A DNA stretch of 53,679 nucleotides from Streptomyces griseorubiginosus (GCF_017614965.1 NZ_WVUG01000020.1:1-53679); one strand, 5' to 3'. Counted from the first letter of the stretch, positions 16,496 to 26,150 are shown. The notes: generated by a model from the letters alone, not told the origin. A program made the numbers and translations.

Positions 16496-17882
16496 TCTTC
16501 TTTCCCACCAGGACGAGCGCCGCTCCGCCGATCACCACCAGTCCGATGGCCACTCCCGCGATCAGCGGGGTGACGCTGGAGCCACCCGTCGCGGCGAGGT
16601 TGGCGTCGTCGGCGGTGCCGCCCACCGTGGCGGGGCTGGGCTCGGCGAGGGTCTGCACCACGTCGCCGTTCCCGCTGCCCTGCGTCCGGCAGTCCAGGAT
16701 CCCGGTGAACCGCTGGTCGAAGCCGTTCGGCCCGGTGATGGTGAAGTCGTACTGCTGGTCCTCCTGCAGCGGGATCGTCACCGTGCGCGACTCGCCCGCC
16801 GGAATGCTGTACGTGGCTTCCATGAGCGAGAAGGTGAACGGCTCGTCGCCCTGGTTGGCCGCCGTGATGTCCAGGCCGCCCTTGGCGCAGTTCTTCGCGG
16901 CGGCCAGGGCCGGTATGGCGCCCTTCTTCGCCCAGGTCGCGCTCGCCGTCGCCGAGACCGTGGACTCGCTGGAGCCGGCCAGGATCTGCGTCTGGCTACG
17001 GCTGTCGGAGGTGAAGGCCCGCCCCACCGGCACGGTCGTGGAGGCCTGCACGGTCAGCTCGGCGGAGCCGGCCGCAGCGTCCTCGGGGACGTCGAAGAAG
17101 ACCTGGCTGCCGTTGACCGCCGAGGTCAGCGGCTTGCCGTCCTTGCCGACGATCCGTACCCCGGTGGTGGCCGCGTCCGCCGGCGGCGTCAGCGTCACCC
17201 CGGTCGCGTTGGTGTGCACGGTCACCGGGCCGAGCAGTTCGCCGGGGTGGCCGGAGACCGCGGGCGGGTCGAGGGTCAGCGACGCCTGGGGTTCGGGCAC
17301 GGAGACGGCCGCCTTCTCCAGGTAGTCGGCGAGCTTCTCCGCCTGCGGGTCGACCGCGTCGACCTGGGCGCCGTCCGAGTAGCGCCAGATCGCCACCTGG
17401 GTGCCGGCCGCCGCGTCCTGCTCGGTCAGCCCCTTGGCGCCCGCCTCGGCGGCGAGCGTCGCGAGGTCGTTGACCTGGGGGTAGGAGTTCTCGAGGATCC
17501 AGCGGATCTTGCCCGCGTTCTTGTTGGTGCCCAGCGAGGTCCCGCTCCAGGACGTCTCCTGGTACTTCGCGTCCCGCTGGGTGGGGTTGTGGAGGTCGAC
17601 GCAGTACGTCTGCAACATGCCGCCGCCGTCGACGGACATCTCGAACAGACCCGCTGAGACCTGTACGTCCCCCGTGGCATCGTGGATCACCGCGGCGCCG
17701 TACGTCTTCAGGCCGCCTATCGTGGCGCTCGCCCCGGCCTGGGTCTGTGTCGGCTCCTGCGCGGTCGCCGTGCCCGCCCCGGCGAGCGCGCCGGCGGCCA
17801 CGAGTCCGGACACCAGCGTCGCGGCGGCGAGACGGAACGTCCCTCGGCCGCGCGTCCACCGCGCTGAGAACGAAGCAAACAC
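16476..17882 (-). CDS. TQXA thioester-domain surface protein with LAXTG sortase signal
   Basis: 468-aa cell-wall-anchored protein. A basic N terminus and hydrophobic core (LAAATLVSGLVAAGALAGAG) ending TATAQ form the signal peptide. The thioester domain pairs Cys in LQTYCVDLHNPT with Gln in GTQVAIWRYSDG, the TQXA signature; such domains can form a covalent bond to a target surface. Beta-sandwich-like regions follow. The C terminus has LAATGG, a hydrophobic helix and a KK tail, the class E sortase signal of Streptomyces. GTG start with AAGGGG upstream. It lies beside ssbB as in other Streptomyces. Confidence 0.9.
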   Translation of the reverse strand: MFASFSARWTRGRGTFRLAAATLVSGLVAAGALAGAGTATAQEPTQTQAGASATIGGLKTYGAAVIHDATGDVQVSAGLFEMSVDGGGMLQTYCVDLHNPTQRDAKYQETSWSGTSLGTNKNAGKIRWILENSYPQVNDLATLAAEAGAKGLTEQDAAAGTQVAIWRYSDGAQVDAVDPQAEKLADYLEKAAVSVPEPQASLTLDPPAVSGHPGELLGPVTVHTNATGVTLTPPADAATTGVRIVGKDGKPLTSAVNGSQVFFDVPEDAAAGSAELTVQASTTVPVGRAFTSDSRSQTQILAGSSESTVSATASATWAKKGAIPALAAAKNCAKGGLDITAANQGDEPFTFSLMEATYSIPAGESRTVTIPLQEDQQYDFTITGPNGFDQRFTGILDCRTQGSGNGDVVQTLAEPSPATVGGTADDANLAATGGSSVTPLIAGVAIGLVVIGGAALVLVGKKNAPTGE

Positions 17883-18069
17883 GAATTCCCCTTCGTGCAG
17901 GAACCGTTGACATGGGGGGCGTGGTCACATCAGCAGCATCAGAAGCCCCAAGAGCTATGTCCGGCATCCTAGGGAAGCCACGCACCGAGCCTCCCGGTCA
18001 TACCGTCACACAAGCCACCCGACTCGGAATCGTTATCGCCAAGACATCACCGACACGGCCTGTGAGCAG

Positions 18070-18120
18070 GGCTTATCGACAAATACACCCGCTCGTTCGG
18101 AGCCCATTCGTCGATAAGCC
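18070..18120. terminator. Inverted repeat downstream of ssbB
   Basis: Perfect 11-bp arms GGCTTATCGAC (18070-18080) and GTCGATAAGCC (18110-18120) with a 29-nt loop, about 60 bp past the ssbB stop. It may end the dynA-dynB-ssbB transcript or be an operator. The rest of the 295-bp gap 17883-18177 holds the surface-protein promoter region and no gene. Confidence 0.45.
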
Positions 18121-18177
18121 GCAATCCGGTCGGCTCAGGGCGCTGTCCGACATGTCAGCCCGGGCGTTGGTCTGACA

Positions 18178-18654
18178 TCACGTCACAGCGGCGGGTTCCG
18201 GCTCCCGTTGCCCCGCCTCCACCCCCGACTCCCCGGGTGCCGTCTCCCAGTTGGGTTCGTCCTGCTGCTGTGCCGGTACGCCCGACGCCGTCTCCGTCCG
18301 CACCGGGCGCCGGAAGGCCGACGTACCGCGTGCGAGGTCGTGTCCGATCGCCGTCGCGTCGAGGTCGGCCGAGGTCCAGTTCTGCCCCTCACGCTGCTCC
18401 GAACGGACCTTGAGCCTGCCCTGGACCACGACCGGGTCGCCGACGTTGAGCGACGCCGCCACATTGACCGCCATCTGCCGGTTGGCCCACACCGTGAAGA
18501 AGTTGGTGTGCCCGTCGGTCCAGACGTTCTTCTCCCGGTCCAGATACCGCGCGGTCACGGCGAGCCGGAACCGCGCCGACGGCCCCGTCACCGTCTCCCG
18601 GTAGGCCGGCCGCGTGGCCACGTTGCCGACGGCGCAGATGATCGTCTCGTTCAT
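18178..18654 (-). CDS. ssbB: Single-stranded DNA-binding protein SsbB
   Basis: 158-aa OB-fold protein. Residues 1-~110 read as an SSB domain (NETIICAVGNVATRPAYRE, FRLAVTARYLDREKNVWTDG, NFFTVWANRQMAVNVAASL, GDPVVVQGRLKV). The C-terminal tail lacks the acidic DDDIPF-type tip used by the replicative SsbA to recruit partners. Streptomyces SsbB is a paralogue needed for chromosome segregation at sporulation. ATG at 18654 has GGGAGGGG upstream; the in-frame start at 18777 does not. It follows the dynA/dynB genes on the same strand after a 290-bp gap in which I see no gene. Confidence 0.9.
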   Translation of the reverse strand: MNETIICAVGNVATRPAYRETVTGPSARFRLAVTARYLDREKNVWTDGHTNFFTVWANRQMAVNVAASLNVGDPVVVQGRLKVRSEQREGQNWTSADLDATAIGHDLARGTSAFRRPVRTETASGVPAQQQDEPNWETAPGESGVEAGQREPEPAAVT

Positions 18655-18944
18655 GGTGAACCCCTCCCTCGCCCGGCCGCGGAGGGCCGGACGGACATGC
18701 CCACGGGCCCGTCCCGTACGGCTGCGTCTGCCACGACGACCACGCGTTTCTCGCGTTGTCGCCGCCGCGTCGATCACGTCCTCGCGATCGCCGCACGACC
18801 AGACTGCCTCCGTTCGGCCCGAGCCCGCCGAGCCCTGTGGACCACCGCTGACCTGTGGAAAACTCCCTCACCCGTACGAGTGAGCCTCGGGAGGCCGGTC
18901 CACCGTCACCCCGTCTCACCTGCCCCCCGGCCGCGGCCCGTGGC

Positions 18945-20894
18945 TCACCTCGCCGTCGCTCCGACCCCCGTGACCCGCCCGTACTGCTCCCGCACCTCCC
19001 GGTAGCGCAGCAGTTCGGCCGCCACCGGATCCAGCACCCGGGCCCGCCCGCATCCGGCGGCCGCCTCCCGCAATCGCCGCTCCGCGTCGGTGCCGTACCG
19101 CCGGGCCGGGCCGCGTGCCGCCATCCGGCAGCTCCACTCGACGAGCGGGCCGCCGACGATGCCGGTGACCATCAACAGCACCGGCACGCCGAGATTGGGC
19201 GCCATGAACCCGATGATCTGCCCCAACAGCCACAGCCCGCCCACGATCTGCAGGATGGTCATGGACGCCTGGACGAGCACGGCGGCGGGCCACCAGCCCG
19301 GCCGCGGCGGGCGCCCCGGCGGCAGCCCGGCCCGCGCCGCGAGCTCGTCGAGTGCCTCGGGCAGCCCCTGAGAGCCCCGTACGGCCGCCTCGCGCACCGC
19401 CTGCGCCCATGGCGCCGGCAGCCCGGCCGAGGCCCGGTCCGCCAGTGTCCGTACGGCCTGCTCGACGCGCTGACGTGCCGTGGCCTCCTCATCGGGCTGC
19501 GCGCGCACCGGCAGCCGCCCGGTCTGCGGCTCCAACCGGTCCTGGTACCAGCGCCACAGCCGCAGCCAGGGCGTCCCGCACGCGCGGTTGGCGTTGCGCA
19601 GCCACGCCCGTTCGGCCGCCTCGCCCGCGGCCGTGGCGCCCACCGCGTCCGCGAGCCGGGCGGCGAACTCGTCGCGCGCCTCCTCGCTCAGCCCCGTCCG
19701 CCGCCGCGTGGCGTACACCGGCCACAGGCCGACCGCGGCGGCGTCCACGTCGGCCGAGATCCGGCGTGCCGGGGCGCCGCGTTCCGCCACGAACTGGCCC
19801 AGCGCCTCACGCAGTTCGCCGACGCCGTCCCCGGTGAGCGCGGACAAGGCGAGCACGGTCGCGCCAGGTTCGCCGTACTCCCCCAGGGCGATGCCGTCCT
19901 CGTCGAGGAGCCGTCGCAGGTCGTCGAGGACCTGGTCGGCGGCCTCGCCGGGCAGCCGGTCGACCTGGTTGAGGACGACGAACATGACCTCCGCGTGGCC
20001 CGCCATGGGCCGCAGATAGCGCTCGTGCAGCACGGCGTCCGCGTACTTCTCCGGGTCGACGACCCAGATGACGGCGTCGACGAGCGTCAGGATGCGGTCC
20101 ACGTGTTGGCGGTGCTGCACCGCGGCGGAGTCGTGGTCGGGCAGGTCGACCAGGACCAGCCCGCGCAACTGCGCGTCGGTGTCGCCGTTCTGCAGGGGGC
20201 GGCGGCGCAGTCGCGGCGGGATGCCGAGCCGTTCGATGAGGCTCGCGCCGCCGTCGCTCCAACTGCACGCGATGGGCGCGGCGGTGGTGGGCCGCCGTAC
20301 CCCGGTCTCCGAAATGGGCACTCCGGCAAGCGCGTTGAACAGCTGCGACTTGCCGCTGCCGGTCGCGCCCGCGATGGCGACCACGGTGTGCTGCCCGGAG
20401 AGCCTGTGCCGCGCCGCCGCCTCGTCCAGCACCCGTCCGGCCTCGGCGAGCGTCCGGCTGTCGACGCGGGTGCGGGAGAGTCCGACCAGTTCCCGCAGGG
20501 CGACGAGACGCGAGCGGAGCGTGCTGTCGTACGTGAGCGGGGCGGCGGACTGTGCGCTGTGCGCCCGGCTCTCCGCCAGGGCCGCGTGCTCGGCGGCGGC
20601 CCCCTCGGTCACCCGGCGAGCGATGAGCCCGTCGTCCCAGGAGTCCGCGGGGTCCGCTGAGGCCTTGGTGTCCCCGGAATGCCCGGAGTCCGTACGGCCT
20701 GAGTCGCCGCTCTCCACGCGCGCGTGGTGCTCGCGGGCTTCCGCCCGGTGGCTGTCGTCGCCGTTGGCCTCCTGGTGGCCCTTCCCGGAAGAGCTCTCGC
20801 CCTTGAGGCTGTTCTCCCGGTCGTCGTCCTTGGGCACCGTGTCCCCCGCGTGGTCGGCGTGCTCGGTGTGGTCCTGGTCAGTGACGGCGGTCAC
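18945..20894 (-). CDS. dynB: Bacterial dynamin-like GTPase DynB
   Basis: 649 aa. After a charged, low-complexity N terminus (His/Asp/Glu-rich, ~120 residues) comes a GTPase domain: G1 GATGSGKSQ, G2 Thr in VRRPTTAAP, G3 DLPDHDS, G4 NQVD. Near the C terminus two hydrophobic segments (VLVQASMTILQIVGGLWLLG and GVPVLLMVTGIVGGPLVEW) anchor it in the membrane. In Streptomyces DynA and DynB form a membrane complex that stabilises sporulation FtsZ rings. GTG start lies 3 bp after the dynA stop, so the pair is co-translated. Confidence 0.85.
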   Translation of the reverse strand: MTAVTDQDHTEHADHAGDTVPKDDDRENSLKGESSSGKGHQEANGDDSHRAEAREHHARVESGDSGRTDSGHSGDTKASADPADSWDDGLIARRVTEGAAAEHAALAESRAHSAQSAAPLTYDSTLRSRLVALRELVGLSRTRVDSRTLAEAGRVLDEAAARHRLSGQHTVVAIAGATGSGKSQLFNALAGVPISETGVRRPTTAAPIACSWSDGGASLIERLGIPPRLRRRPLQNGDTDAQLRGLVLVDLPDHDSAAVQHRQHVDRILTLVDAVIWVVDPEKYADAVLHERYLRPMAGHAEVMFVVLNQVDRLPGEAADQVLDDLRRLLDEDGIALGEYGEPGATVLALSALTGDGVGELREALGQFVAERGAPARRISADVDAAAVGLWPVYATRRRTGLSEEARDEFAARLADAVGATAAGEAAERAWLRNANRACGTPWLRLWRWYQDRLEPQTGRLPVRAQPDEEATARQRVEQAVRTLADRASAGLPAPWAQAVREAAVRGSQGLPEALDELAARAGLPPGRPPRPGWWPAAVLVQASMTILQIVGGLWLLGQIIGFMAPNLGVPVLLMVTGIVGGPLVEWSCRMAARGPARRYGTDAERRLREAAAGCGRARVLDPVAAELLRYREVREQYGRVTGVGATAR

Positions 20895-20897
20895 CGG

Positions 20898-22505
20898 TCA
20901 CCTCTCCTTCTGCAGTACGGACAGCGCGGCGATGAGCTCGGCCTGGGGCTCGGGGTGGACGTCGAGGGCGTCCAGGGGGGCGAGCCGGCGTTCGCGCTCG
21001 GTGTGCATCACCCGGTCCACGTGCTCGGTGAGCAGCCGTCCGCCCCGGTCGCGCAGCCGCAGCGCCCCGTGCGCCCCGATCCGCTCGGCGAGTCCCTCGC
21101 CCGCCGAACGCGCCCGGCGCCCGCCCAGCAGCGCCGTGGCGACCAGGGCGGCGACCGCCTCGGGGTCGGGCGCCACGCTCCGGTCGAGGGCACGCACCTC
21201 GTCCTCGGCGTACTCCTCGAGCTCCCGCCGCCACCGCCGTACGGCCATCCCGATCCGGTGCTCGGCGCTCTCCAGGGACGGGTCACGGTCCGCCAGTTCC
21301 GGGGCGCCCGCCGCGGGTTCGCGCCGCCAGGCGTCGTCCACGCGCTCGTCGGCGGCGGTCACGGCGCACAGCAGCAGCGCGGCCAGGCTCTCCACGAGCG
21401 CGTCGAGCAGTTCACCGGCGCTGCAGTCGAGCGGAAACGCGCGCCACCGCTTCAGCGCGTCGCCGGCGAGTACGGCCCCCGACTGCAACCGCCCACGCAC
21501 GCGCGTGTGCTCGCTGTCGTACGCCCCCTCGACGGCGGAGGTGAGCCGCAGGGCGGCGGCGTACTGGGCGGCGGCGGCTCCGGCGAGTTCGGGCAGGCGG
21601 GCCTTGAGGGAGTTCAGCACCCCGTGCGCGGTACGGGCCAGGACGTGCTGCCGCGCCGCCGGGTCCTGCGTCACATGGACGAGCCAGGTGCGCAGCGGCG
21701 CCACGGCGGTGGCCGGCAGCAGCCCGCCGCCCCAGGCGGACTCGGGCAGTTCGGGCACGGTGAAGCGCGGTACGTCGCCGAGGCCGGCCTTGGTGAGCAG
21801 TGCGCCGTACTGGCGGGACACCTCGGAGACGACCTGGTGCGGCACGCGGTCGAGGACGGTCACCAGGGTGGCGTCGTACTCCTTGGCGGTGCGCAGCAGG
21901 TGCCAGGGGACGGCGTCGGCGTACCGCGCGGCCGTGGTGACCATCACCCAGATGTCGGCCGCGCAGATGAGTTCGGCGGCCAGGACGCGGTTGTCGGCGA
22001 CCAGGGAGTCGATGTCGGGGGCGTCGAGGAGGGCGAGGCCGCGGGGCAGTGTGTCGGCGGTCTCGACGCGCAGGACGCGCGTGGGGTCCTCGCCGGGGAG
22101 CAACAGGTCCTCCGCCGCCTCCTGATGGGGCACCCACACGCGTGTGAGGTCGGGCAGCACCCGCATGCCGCTGAACCAGTGATGGTCCTCCGGATGGCAG
22201 ACGAGCACCGGTGTCCGTGTGGTCGGCCGCAGCACGCCGGCCTCGCTCACGCGCCGCCCCACAAGGGAGTTGACGAGGGTCGACTTCCCGGCCCCGGTCG
22301 ATCCCCCCACCACGGCCAGCAACGGGGCTTCGGGCTCCCGCAGGCGGGGCACCAAGTAGTCGTCGAGCTGCGCGAGGAGTTCGTCGCGGTTGGCACGCGC
22401 GCGTGGAGCCCCCGCCAGGGGCAGCGGGAAGCGTGCGGCGGCGACACGGTCGCGCAGGGCGGAGAGTGCGTCGAGCAGCTGAGGCCGTACGTCCAAGGTC
22501 ACCAC
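20898..22505 (-). CDS. dynA: Bacterial dynamin-like GTPase DynA
   Basis: 535 aa from the chosen GTG at 22505 ([10 protein letters not shown]); an ATG at 22544 would add 13 residues. GTPase motifs: G1 [10 protein letters not shown], Thr in LRPTTRTP, G3 LLDAPDIDS. The long helical remainder has no clear membrane segment, as expected for the partner that depends on DynB for anchoring. It is the first gene of a sporulation-division operon with dynB, and ssbB follows. Confidence 0.85.
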   Translation of the reverse strand: MVTLDVRPQLLDALSALRDRVAAARFPLPLAGAPRARANRDELLAQLDDYLVPRLREPEAPLLAVVGGSTGAGKSTLVNSLVGRRVSEAGVLRPTTRTPVLVCHPEDHHWFSGMRVLPDLTRVWVPHQEAAEDLLLPGEDPTRVLRVETADTLPRGLALLDAPDIDSLVADNRVLAAELICAADIWVMVTTAARYADAVPWHLLRTAKEYDATLVTVLDRVPHQVVSEVSRQYGALLTKAGLGDVPRFTVPELPESAWGGGLLPATAVAPLRTWLVHVTQDPAARQHVLARTAHGVLNSLKARLPELAGAAAAQYAAALRLTSAVEGAYDSEHTRVRGRLQSGAVLAGDALKRWRAFPLDCSAGELLDALVESLAALLLCAVTAADERVDDAWRREPAAGAPELADRDPSLESAEHRIGMAVRRWRRELEEYAEDEVRALDRSVAPDPEAVAALVATALLGGRRARSAGEGLAERIGAHGALRLRDRGGRLLTEHVDRVMHTERERRLAPLDALDVHPEPQAELIAALSVLQKER

Positions 22506-22826
22506 ATGCGAAGAATGCCCAATTTTAGGGGAATTCTGAAGCATATAGGCATGTCTGCGCGCCGACCGGACACAAGGGGCAGAAGGGACGACTGGGGCGA
22601 GGGCACAGTCCAGGCATAACGAGTGCACAACACCCGGTGCGCGTGGCGCCAAAAGCGATGCACGATTCGTACCTGCCTGCGATTATCAGGACCGCTTCAC
22701 CGAACCTCCACATCGAGCCACGGAGGCGAAGCAACAGGGACACGGATGCGGGAGCCCTATCCTTGTCCCCGGCGACGTCACGGATCGGCCCACACCCGGG
22801 CACCCAAGACAGAGGCCACACACTCG
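22506..22826. promoter_or_regulatory. dynA / tRNA-Arg divergent promoter region
   Basis: 321 bp without a gene. The part next to dynA is A/T-rich (AATTTTAGGGGAATTC) as in Streptomyces promoters. On the tRNA side TATCCT at 22759 may be its -10. No repeat or other structure was noted. Confidence 0.4.
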
Positions 22827-22899
22827 GCCCCCGTAGCTCAGTGGATAGAGCAGGCGCCTTCTAAGCGCTTGGCCGCAGGTTCGAGTCCTGCCGGGGGCG
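22827..22899 (+). tRNA. tRNA-Arg (anticodon TCT)
   Basis: 73 nt cloverleaf: acceptor GCCCCCG / CGGGGGC with discriminator G, D stem GCTC/GAGC, anticodon stem GGCGC/GCGCT with loop CTTCTAA (TCT), T stem GCAGG/CCTGC with loop TTCGAGT. CCA is not encoded. Reads AGA, a rare codon in this genome. Confidence 0.95.
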
Positions 22900-22908
22900 C
22901 CCAGTCTC

Positions 22909-22933
22909 CGCCCTCCTCCGGGAGGGCGTTTTT
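22909..22933 (+). terminator. tRNA-Arg terminator
   Basis: 8-bp stem (CGCCCTCC / GGAGGGCG) with TCCG tetraloop followed by five T, ten bases after the tRNA. Confidence 0.9.
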
Positions 22934-23326
22934 GCTGGTCAGGGCCAGCATCGCTCGACACGACAAAGCCCCGGCCCCTCCCCTGACGATCAAGGGAGGA
23001 CTCCGGGGCTGTCCGGCTGTCACCGGGTTTTTGCGGGTGGCTCTGTCGAATACCCGTCGAAATTCTTTGGCCGAAGATCACCCGGCATCGGGTACGCGGC
23101 CCGGCGCACGCGGCGGTATCGGCCTGTACGCCTGCGACATCGCCCGCGACTCGGAACCTCCGGCCACCGGCTGTCCGCGGTCGGCAAGTGCCCTGTCCCG
23201 GAAGGTGTTTGCGAACCTTGCGCGTCGCCCGCGACGACATCCGTGGGCACAGCCCCGACACGCTCCCTCGGAAGCACCTCGAGCCCGTGTTCGTCCGCGC
23301 CAACGGCTGACCGCGAGCCGGATGTC
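22934..23326. other. Gene-free stretch with hairpin between tRNA and biosynthetic cluster
   Basis: About 390 bp with no believable gene. It holds a hairpin at 22967-23010 with outer arms AGCCCCGG / CCGGGGCT and inner arms CCTCCC / GGGAGG, possibly a minus-strand terminator. The position just past a tRNA suggests integration debris, but I cannot identify an att repeat or recombinase remnant. Confidence 0.4.
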
Positions 23327-23932
23327 TCAGCGGGCCCGGACGGCCGGCAGGGTCAGGTCGAGCAGCGTGTCGAGCCGTTCCTCGGGGCCGCCGGTGATCG
23401 TGTGGACGGCGGCACCGGACGAGTGGAGGGTGTCCAGGAGCAGCCGGTCGGAGAGGGTGCGGAAGTGCTCGCCGATCGGCGGCGGGTCGTCGTGGAGCGG
23501 GAACGCCACCGGGAGATGGACGAAGGCGTCGTACGAGGCGAGCGCGCGGTGCAGGAACTCCCGGCCCAGATGGTCGAGCACACTGCGGTAGGGGTTGTCG
23601 GGGGCGGCCGTCACGAGCTGCGGTCCCCGATCGCTCCCGGGATGCAGGCCGACGGCGAGCCGTACGGTGGCGTAGACCCATTCGTGGAGGAGGGAGCCGT
23701 CGGAGAGGAACCCCTCCGGGTGCGCGGCCTCGGCGAGGAGTCGTTCGGCGTGGCGGCGCACGACGAGCTGGATGAGTTCGGATTCACTGGCCTCCTCCAG
23801 CGGCTTGGGCCGACTGCCGTGGGGGTCGCGCATGGGAGTGCCATGGGCGGCGGGCAGCCCGGTGCGGGCGGTGGCGGCCCTGATCAGGGTGGTCTTACCG
23901 GCTCCGTAGGCGCCGACGACGGCAATCCTCAC
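23327..23932 (-). CDS. P-loop kinase-like protein 2 (MmyK-position)
   Basis: 201-aa nucleotide-binding protein. Walker A GAYGAGKTTL lies at the N terminus; further conserved blocks are FLSDGSLLHEWVYATVRLAV and ASYDAFVHLPVAFPL. The same blocks occur in the gene at 26234-26926, so the two are paralogues. Small-molecule kinases of the NadR/AAA_28 kind have this size and layout, but the substrate is unknown. GTG at 23932 overlaps the HAD stop (GTGA), coupling the two. Its place after ACP and HAD genes equals mmyK in the methylenomycin cluster as I recall it. Confidence 0.75.
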   Translation of the reverse strand: MRIAVVGAYGAGKTTLIRAATARTGLPAAHGTPMRDPHGSRPKPLEEASESELIQLVVRRHAERLLAEAAHPEGFLSDGSLLHEWVYATVRLAVGLHPGSDRGPQLVTAAPDNPYRSVLDHLGREFLHRALASYDAFVHLPVAFPLHDDPPPIGEHFRTLSDRLLLDTLHSSGAAVHTITGGPEERLDTLLDLTLPAVRAR

Positions 23933-24678
23933 AGCAGTGCTCCTGGCGGGGACGGGTTCGGTTCGGGCAGCGGTACGGCGAGGGGCGCGGGCGCCTTGGG
24001 CAGCCGGTGCCAGCCGTGGTGGGCGGCGAGGCGCCGCAGGTCCGGGTCGTCGCCGACGATCACGGCGCGGCCGGTCAGGGACAGCAGGGGGGCGTCGGAG
24101 ACATGGTCGCCGTAGGCGGTGGAGGCGGTCAGATCGATGCGATGGGCGGCGGCCAGTTCCCGTACGGCCGCGGCCTTGGCGTCGCCGATCATCGGCTGGT
24201 GCGGCCGATCGGCGAGCCGACCGGTGTAGGTGCGGGCGACCGGGGTGATCTCGGGCTCGGTGCACAGCAGATGATCCGCTCCGCAGTGCTCCAGGAGGGG
24301 CAGGAGCACCGCCGGGAAGGAACCGGAGACCAGGACGACCGGGTGGCCCTCCCGGCGGTGGGCGTGCAGGGCTTGGAGGACGGGCTCGTGGAAGAAGGCG
24401 CCCTGGGCCAGCTCGGCTTGGAACCAGTCTTCGGCATACCGTGCGATCGCGGCGGCCGGGGCTCCGGTCAGCAGCCGGAAGTAGGCGCGGTTGGTCTCCT
24501 CCCGGCTGACGCCGGCCGTGGTCATGGCCTTCAGCCGCTGCCGTTCCCGTACGGCGTCGTGCGGAGGTCTGCCCCGGGCCGCGTACCAGTACTCCAGGAA
24601 GCGGAAGAGGGCAGTGCCGCGGGTCAGGGTGTTGTCGACGTCGAAGAAGGCCGCGGGGCGGTGCTCGGCGGAGGTCAT
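23929..24678 (-). CDS. HAD-IB family phosphatase (MmyP-position)
   Basis: 249 aa, SerB/PSP-like. Motif I FDVDNTLTRG (DxDxT nucleophile), motif II Ser in VLVSGSFPA, motif III Lys in IGDAKAAAV, motif IV YGDHVSDAPLL. Expected to remove phosphate from a small biosynthetic intermediate in the cytoplasm. It lies after the ACP gene and is coupled to the P-loop gene that follows. In methylenomycin and AHFCA-type pathways a phosphatase acts after condensation with a phosphorylated C3/C5 unit; that role is inferred here. Confidence 0.82.
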   Translation of the reverse strand: MTSAEHRPAAFFDVDNTLTRGTALFRFLEYWYAARGRPPHDAVRERQRLKAMTTAGVSREETNRAYFRLLTGAPAAAIARYAEDWFQAELAQGAFFHEPVLQALHAHRREGHPVVLVSGSFPAVLLPLLEHCGADHLLCTEPEITPVARTYTGRLADRPHQPMIGDAKAAAVRELAAAHRIDLTASTAYGDHVSDAPLLSLTGRAVIVGDDPDLRRLAAHHGWHRLPKAPAPLAVPLPEPNPSPPGALL

Positions 24679-24700
24679 GGCGGTCCATCCCGATGGAAGG

Positions 24701-24731
24701 GCGCGGCCGGCCCGGGCGGGGCCGGCCGCGC
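24701..24731 (-). terminator. Hairpin after the ACP gene (possible attenuator)
   Basis: Perfect 12-bp stem (GCGCGGCCGGCC / GGCCGGCCGCGC) with a 7-nt loop in the 76-bp gap between the ACP and HAD genes. No T run. It may protect or end part of the transcript so that ACP is made in excess over the enzymes downstream. Confidence 0.5.
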
Positions 24732-24754
24732 GGGTGGTCAGGGGGACGGCCGGG

Positions 24755-25021
24755 TCAGGCGCCGGCGCCCTTGGCGGCCAGGAGCTCGGCGGTCCGGGCG
24801 GCGGTGCCGGCCTCCTGGAGCTCGTCGTCGGCGACCTCGATGCCGTAGCGGCGGCTGAGGTCCACGGCTACCTCGACGAGGATGAGCGAGTCGAAGCCGA
24901 GGGCCTCGAACTCGGTGTCGACGGTCATGGTCTCGGCGGGCGCCTCGTATTTGTCGACGAGGAGCTTCAGGACCGCGTCGGCGAGGGCGGCGACGGAGGC
25001 GGACGTCACGGAGCTGCTCAT
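24755..25021 (-). CDS. Acyl carrier protein (MmyA-position)
   Basis: 88 aa acidic four-helix ACP with the phosphopantetheine site Ser in EALGFDSLILVEVAVDL. It would carry the beta-ketoacyl chain made by the adjacent KAS III. ATG at 25021 with AGGAAA upstream. Free-standing ACP beside KAS III and AvrD-like genes points to a small dedicated chain rather than a PKS or fatty-acid set. Confidence 0.92.
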   Translation of the reverse strand: MSSSVTSASVAALADAVLKLLVDKYEAPAETMTVDTEFEALGFDSLILVEVAVDLSRRYGIEVADDELQEAGTAARTAELLAAKGAGA

Positions 25022-25142
25022 GGAAGGGTGTTTCCTCTCCGGTTCGGTGTGGTGCACGGTTCCGGTGCGTTGCGCGCGGGGTGTCCGCGCCTGTGACGTG
25101 CGTGCGGGATGCGCCGGGTGCGGCGTCGACGTGGCGGCGCCG

Positions 25143-26150
25143 TCAGGCGGGGGTGATGTCCGGCCAGGTGAGGGCGGCGGATCCCCAGGTGAGGCCGCCT
25201 CCGAAGGCGGTGAGCAGCAGGCGCTCGCCGGTGCGGAGCTCTCCCGCCGTCGCCGCGTCGGCCAGCGCCAGGGGGATGGACGCGGCGGAGGTGTTGCCGA
25301 CCTTGTCCAGGTTGGTGACGGAGCGATGGGGCTCCAGCCCGAGCTGCTCGGCGACGGCCTTGAGGATGCGGAGGTTGGCCTGGTGGCCGACCAGGTGTCC
25401 GACCTGGTCGGTGGTCCAGCCGACGCGGCCGAGCAGGGCGAGCGACGATTCCGACATCCGGTGGACCGCTTGGGCGAACACCTTCTTTCCCTGCATGGTG
25501 AAGTAGTGGTCGTCATCGGATGCGGCCACCCCGCTGGAGCGCTGTCGGGAGCCGCCCGCCGGGATCGTGATGAGGTCCCTGCCGGTGCCGTCGCTGCCCA
25601 GGTCGAAGCCGAGCAGCCGGCCCGGCTCGTCGGGGGCGCCACGGCCCAGCACGACGGCACCGGCCCCGTCGCCGAAGATCACGGAGGTGGTGCGGTCGTT
25701 GGGGCTGAGGATGGTGGAGTAGGTCTCGGCCCCGATGACCAGCCCCCGTTCGACCCGGCCCGCCTCGATGGCGTTGGCGACCGCTTCGAGAGCGTAGACG
25801 AAACCGGAGCAGACCGCGGCGATGTCGTAGGCGGCGGCGTTGGCGAGGCCGAGGCGAGCCGCCACGTCGGGTGCGGTGCCCGGGCAGGGGTGGTCGGGTG
25901 TGGTGGTGGCGACGATGAGCAGGCCGATTTCGGCTCCGTCATCGAGGCCGGCCGATTTCAGGGCGCGGCGGCCGGCCTCGGTGGCCAGGTCGCCGGTGGA
26001 CTGGCCGGGGCGAACCCAGCGGCGCTCCTTGATTCCGGTGCGGGTGGTGATCCACTCGTCGGAGGTGTCGAAGAGGGTGGCGAGTTCGGCGTTGGTGACG
26101 CGTCTGGGCGGCAGGTGGGTTCCGAGCCCCCGCAGGACGGCGTACGACAT
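25143..26150 (-). CDS. 3-oxoacyl-ACP synthase III, FabH-like (MmyC-position)
   Basis: 335-aa thiolase-fold enzyme with the Cys-His-Asn triad: Cys in DIAAVCSGFVYAL, His in GHLVGHQANLRIL, Asn in KVGNTSAASIPLAL. It would condense an acyl-CoA starter with malonyl-ACP. The neighbours are the cognate ACP (121 bp downstream) and the AvrD-like synthase, so this is pathway-specific rather than primary FabH. ATG at 26150. Confidence 0.93.
   Translation of the reverse strand: MSYAVLRGLGTHLPPRRVTNAELATLFDTSDEWITTRTGIKERRWVRPGQSTGDLATEAGRRALKSAGLDDGAEIGLLIVATTTPDHPCPGTAPDVAARLGLANAAAYDIAAVCSGFVYALEAVANAIEAGRVERGLVIGAETYSTILSPNDRTTSVIFGDGAGAVVLGRGAPDEPGRLLGFDLGSDGTGRDLITIPAGGSRQRSSGVAASDDDHYFTMQGKKVFAQAVHRMSESSLALLGRVGWTTDQVGHLVGHQANLRILKAVAEQLGLEPHRSVTNLDKVGNTSAASIPLALADAATAGELRTGERLLLTAFGGGLTWGSAALTWPDITPA

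Noticed and set aside
25143..26150. KAS III as the primary fatty-acid FabH
   Set aside because: It stands with an AvrD-like gene, a private ACP and a phosphatase; fabD, fabF and fabG-type partners are absent.
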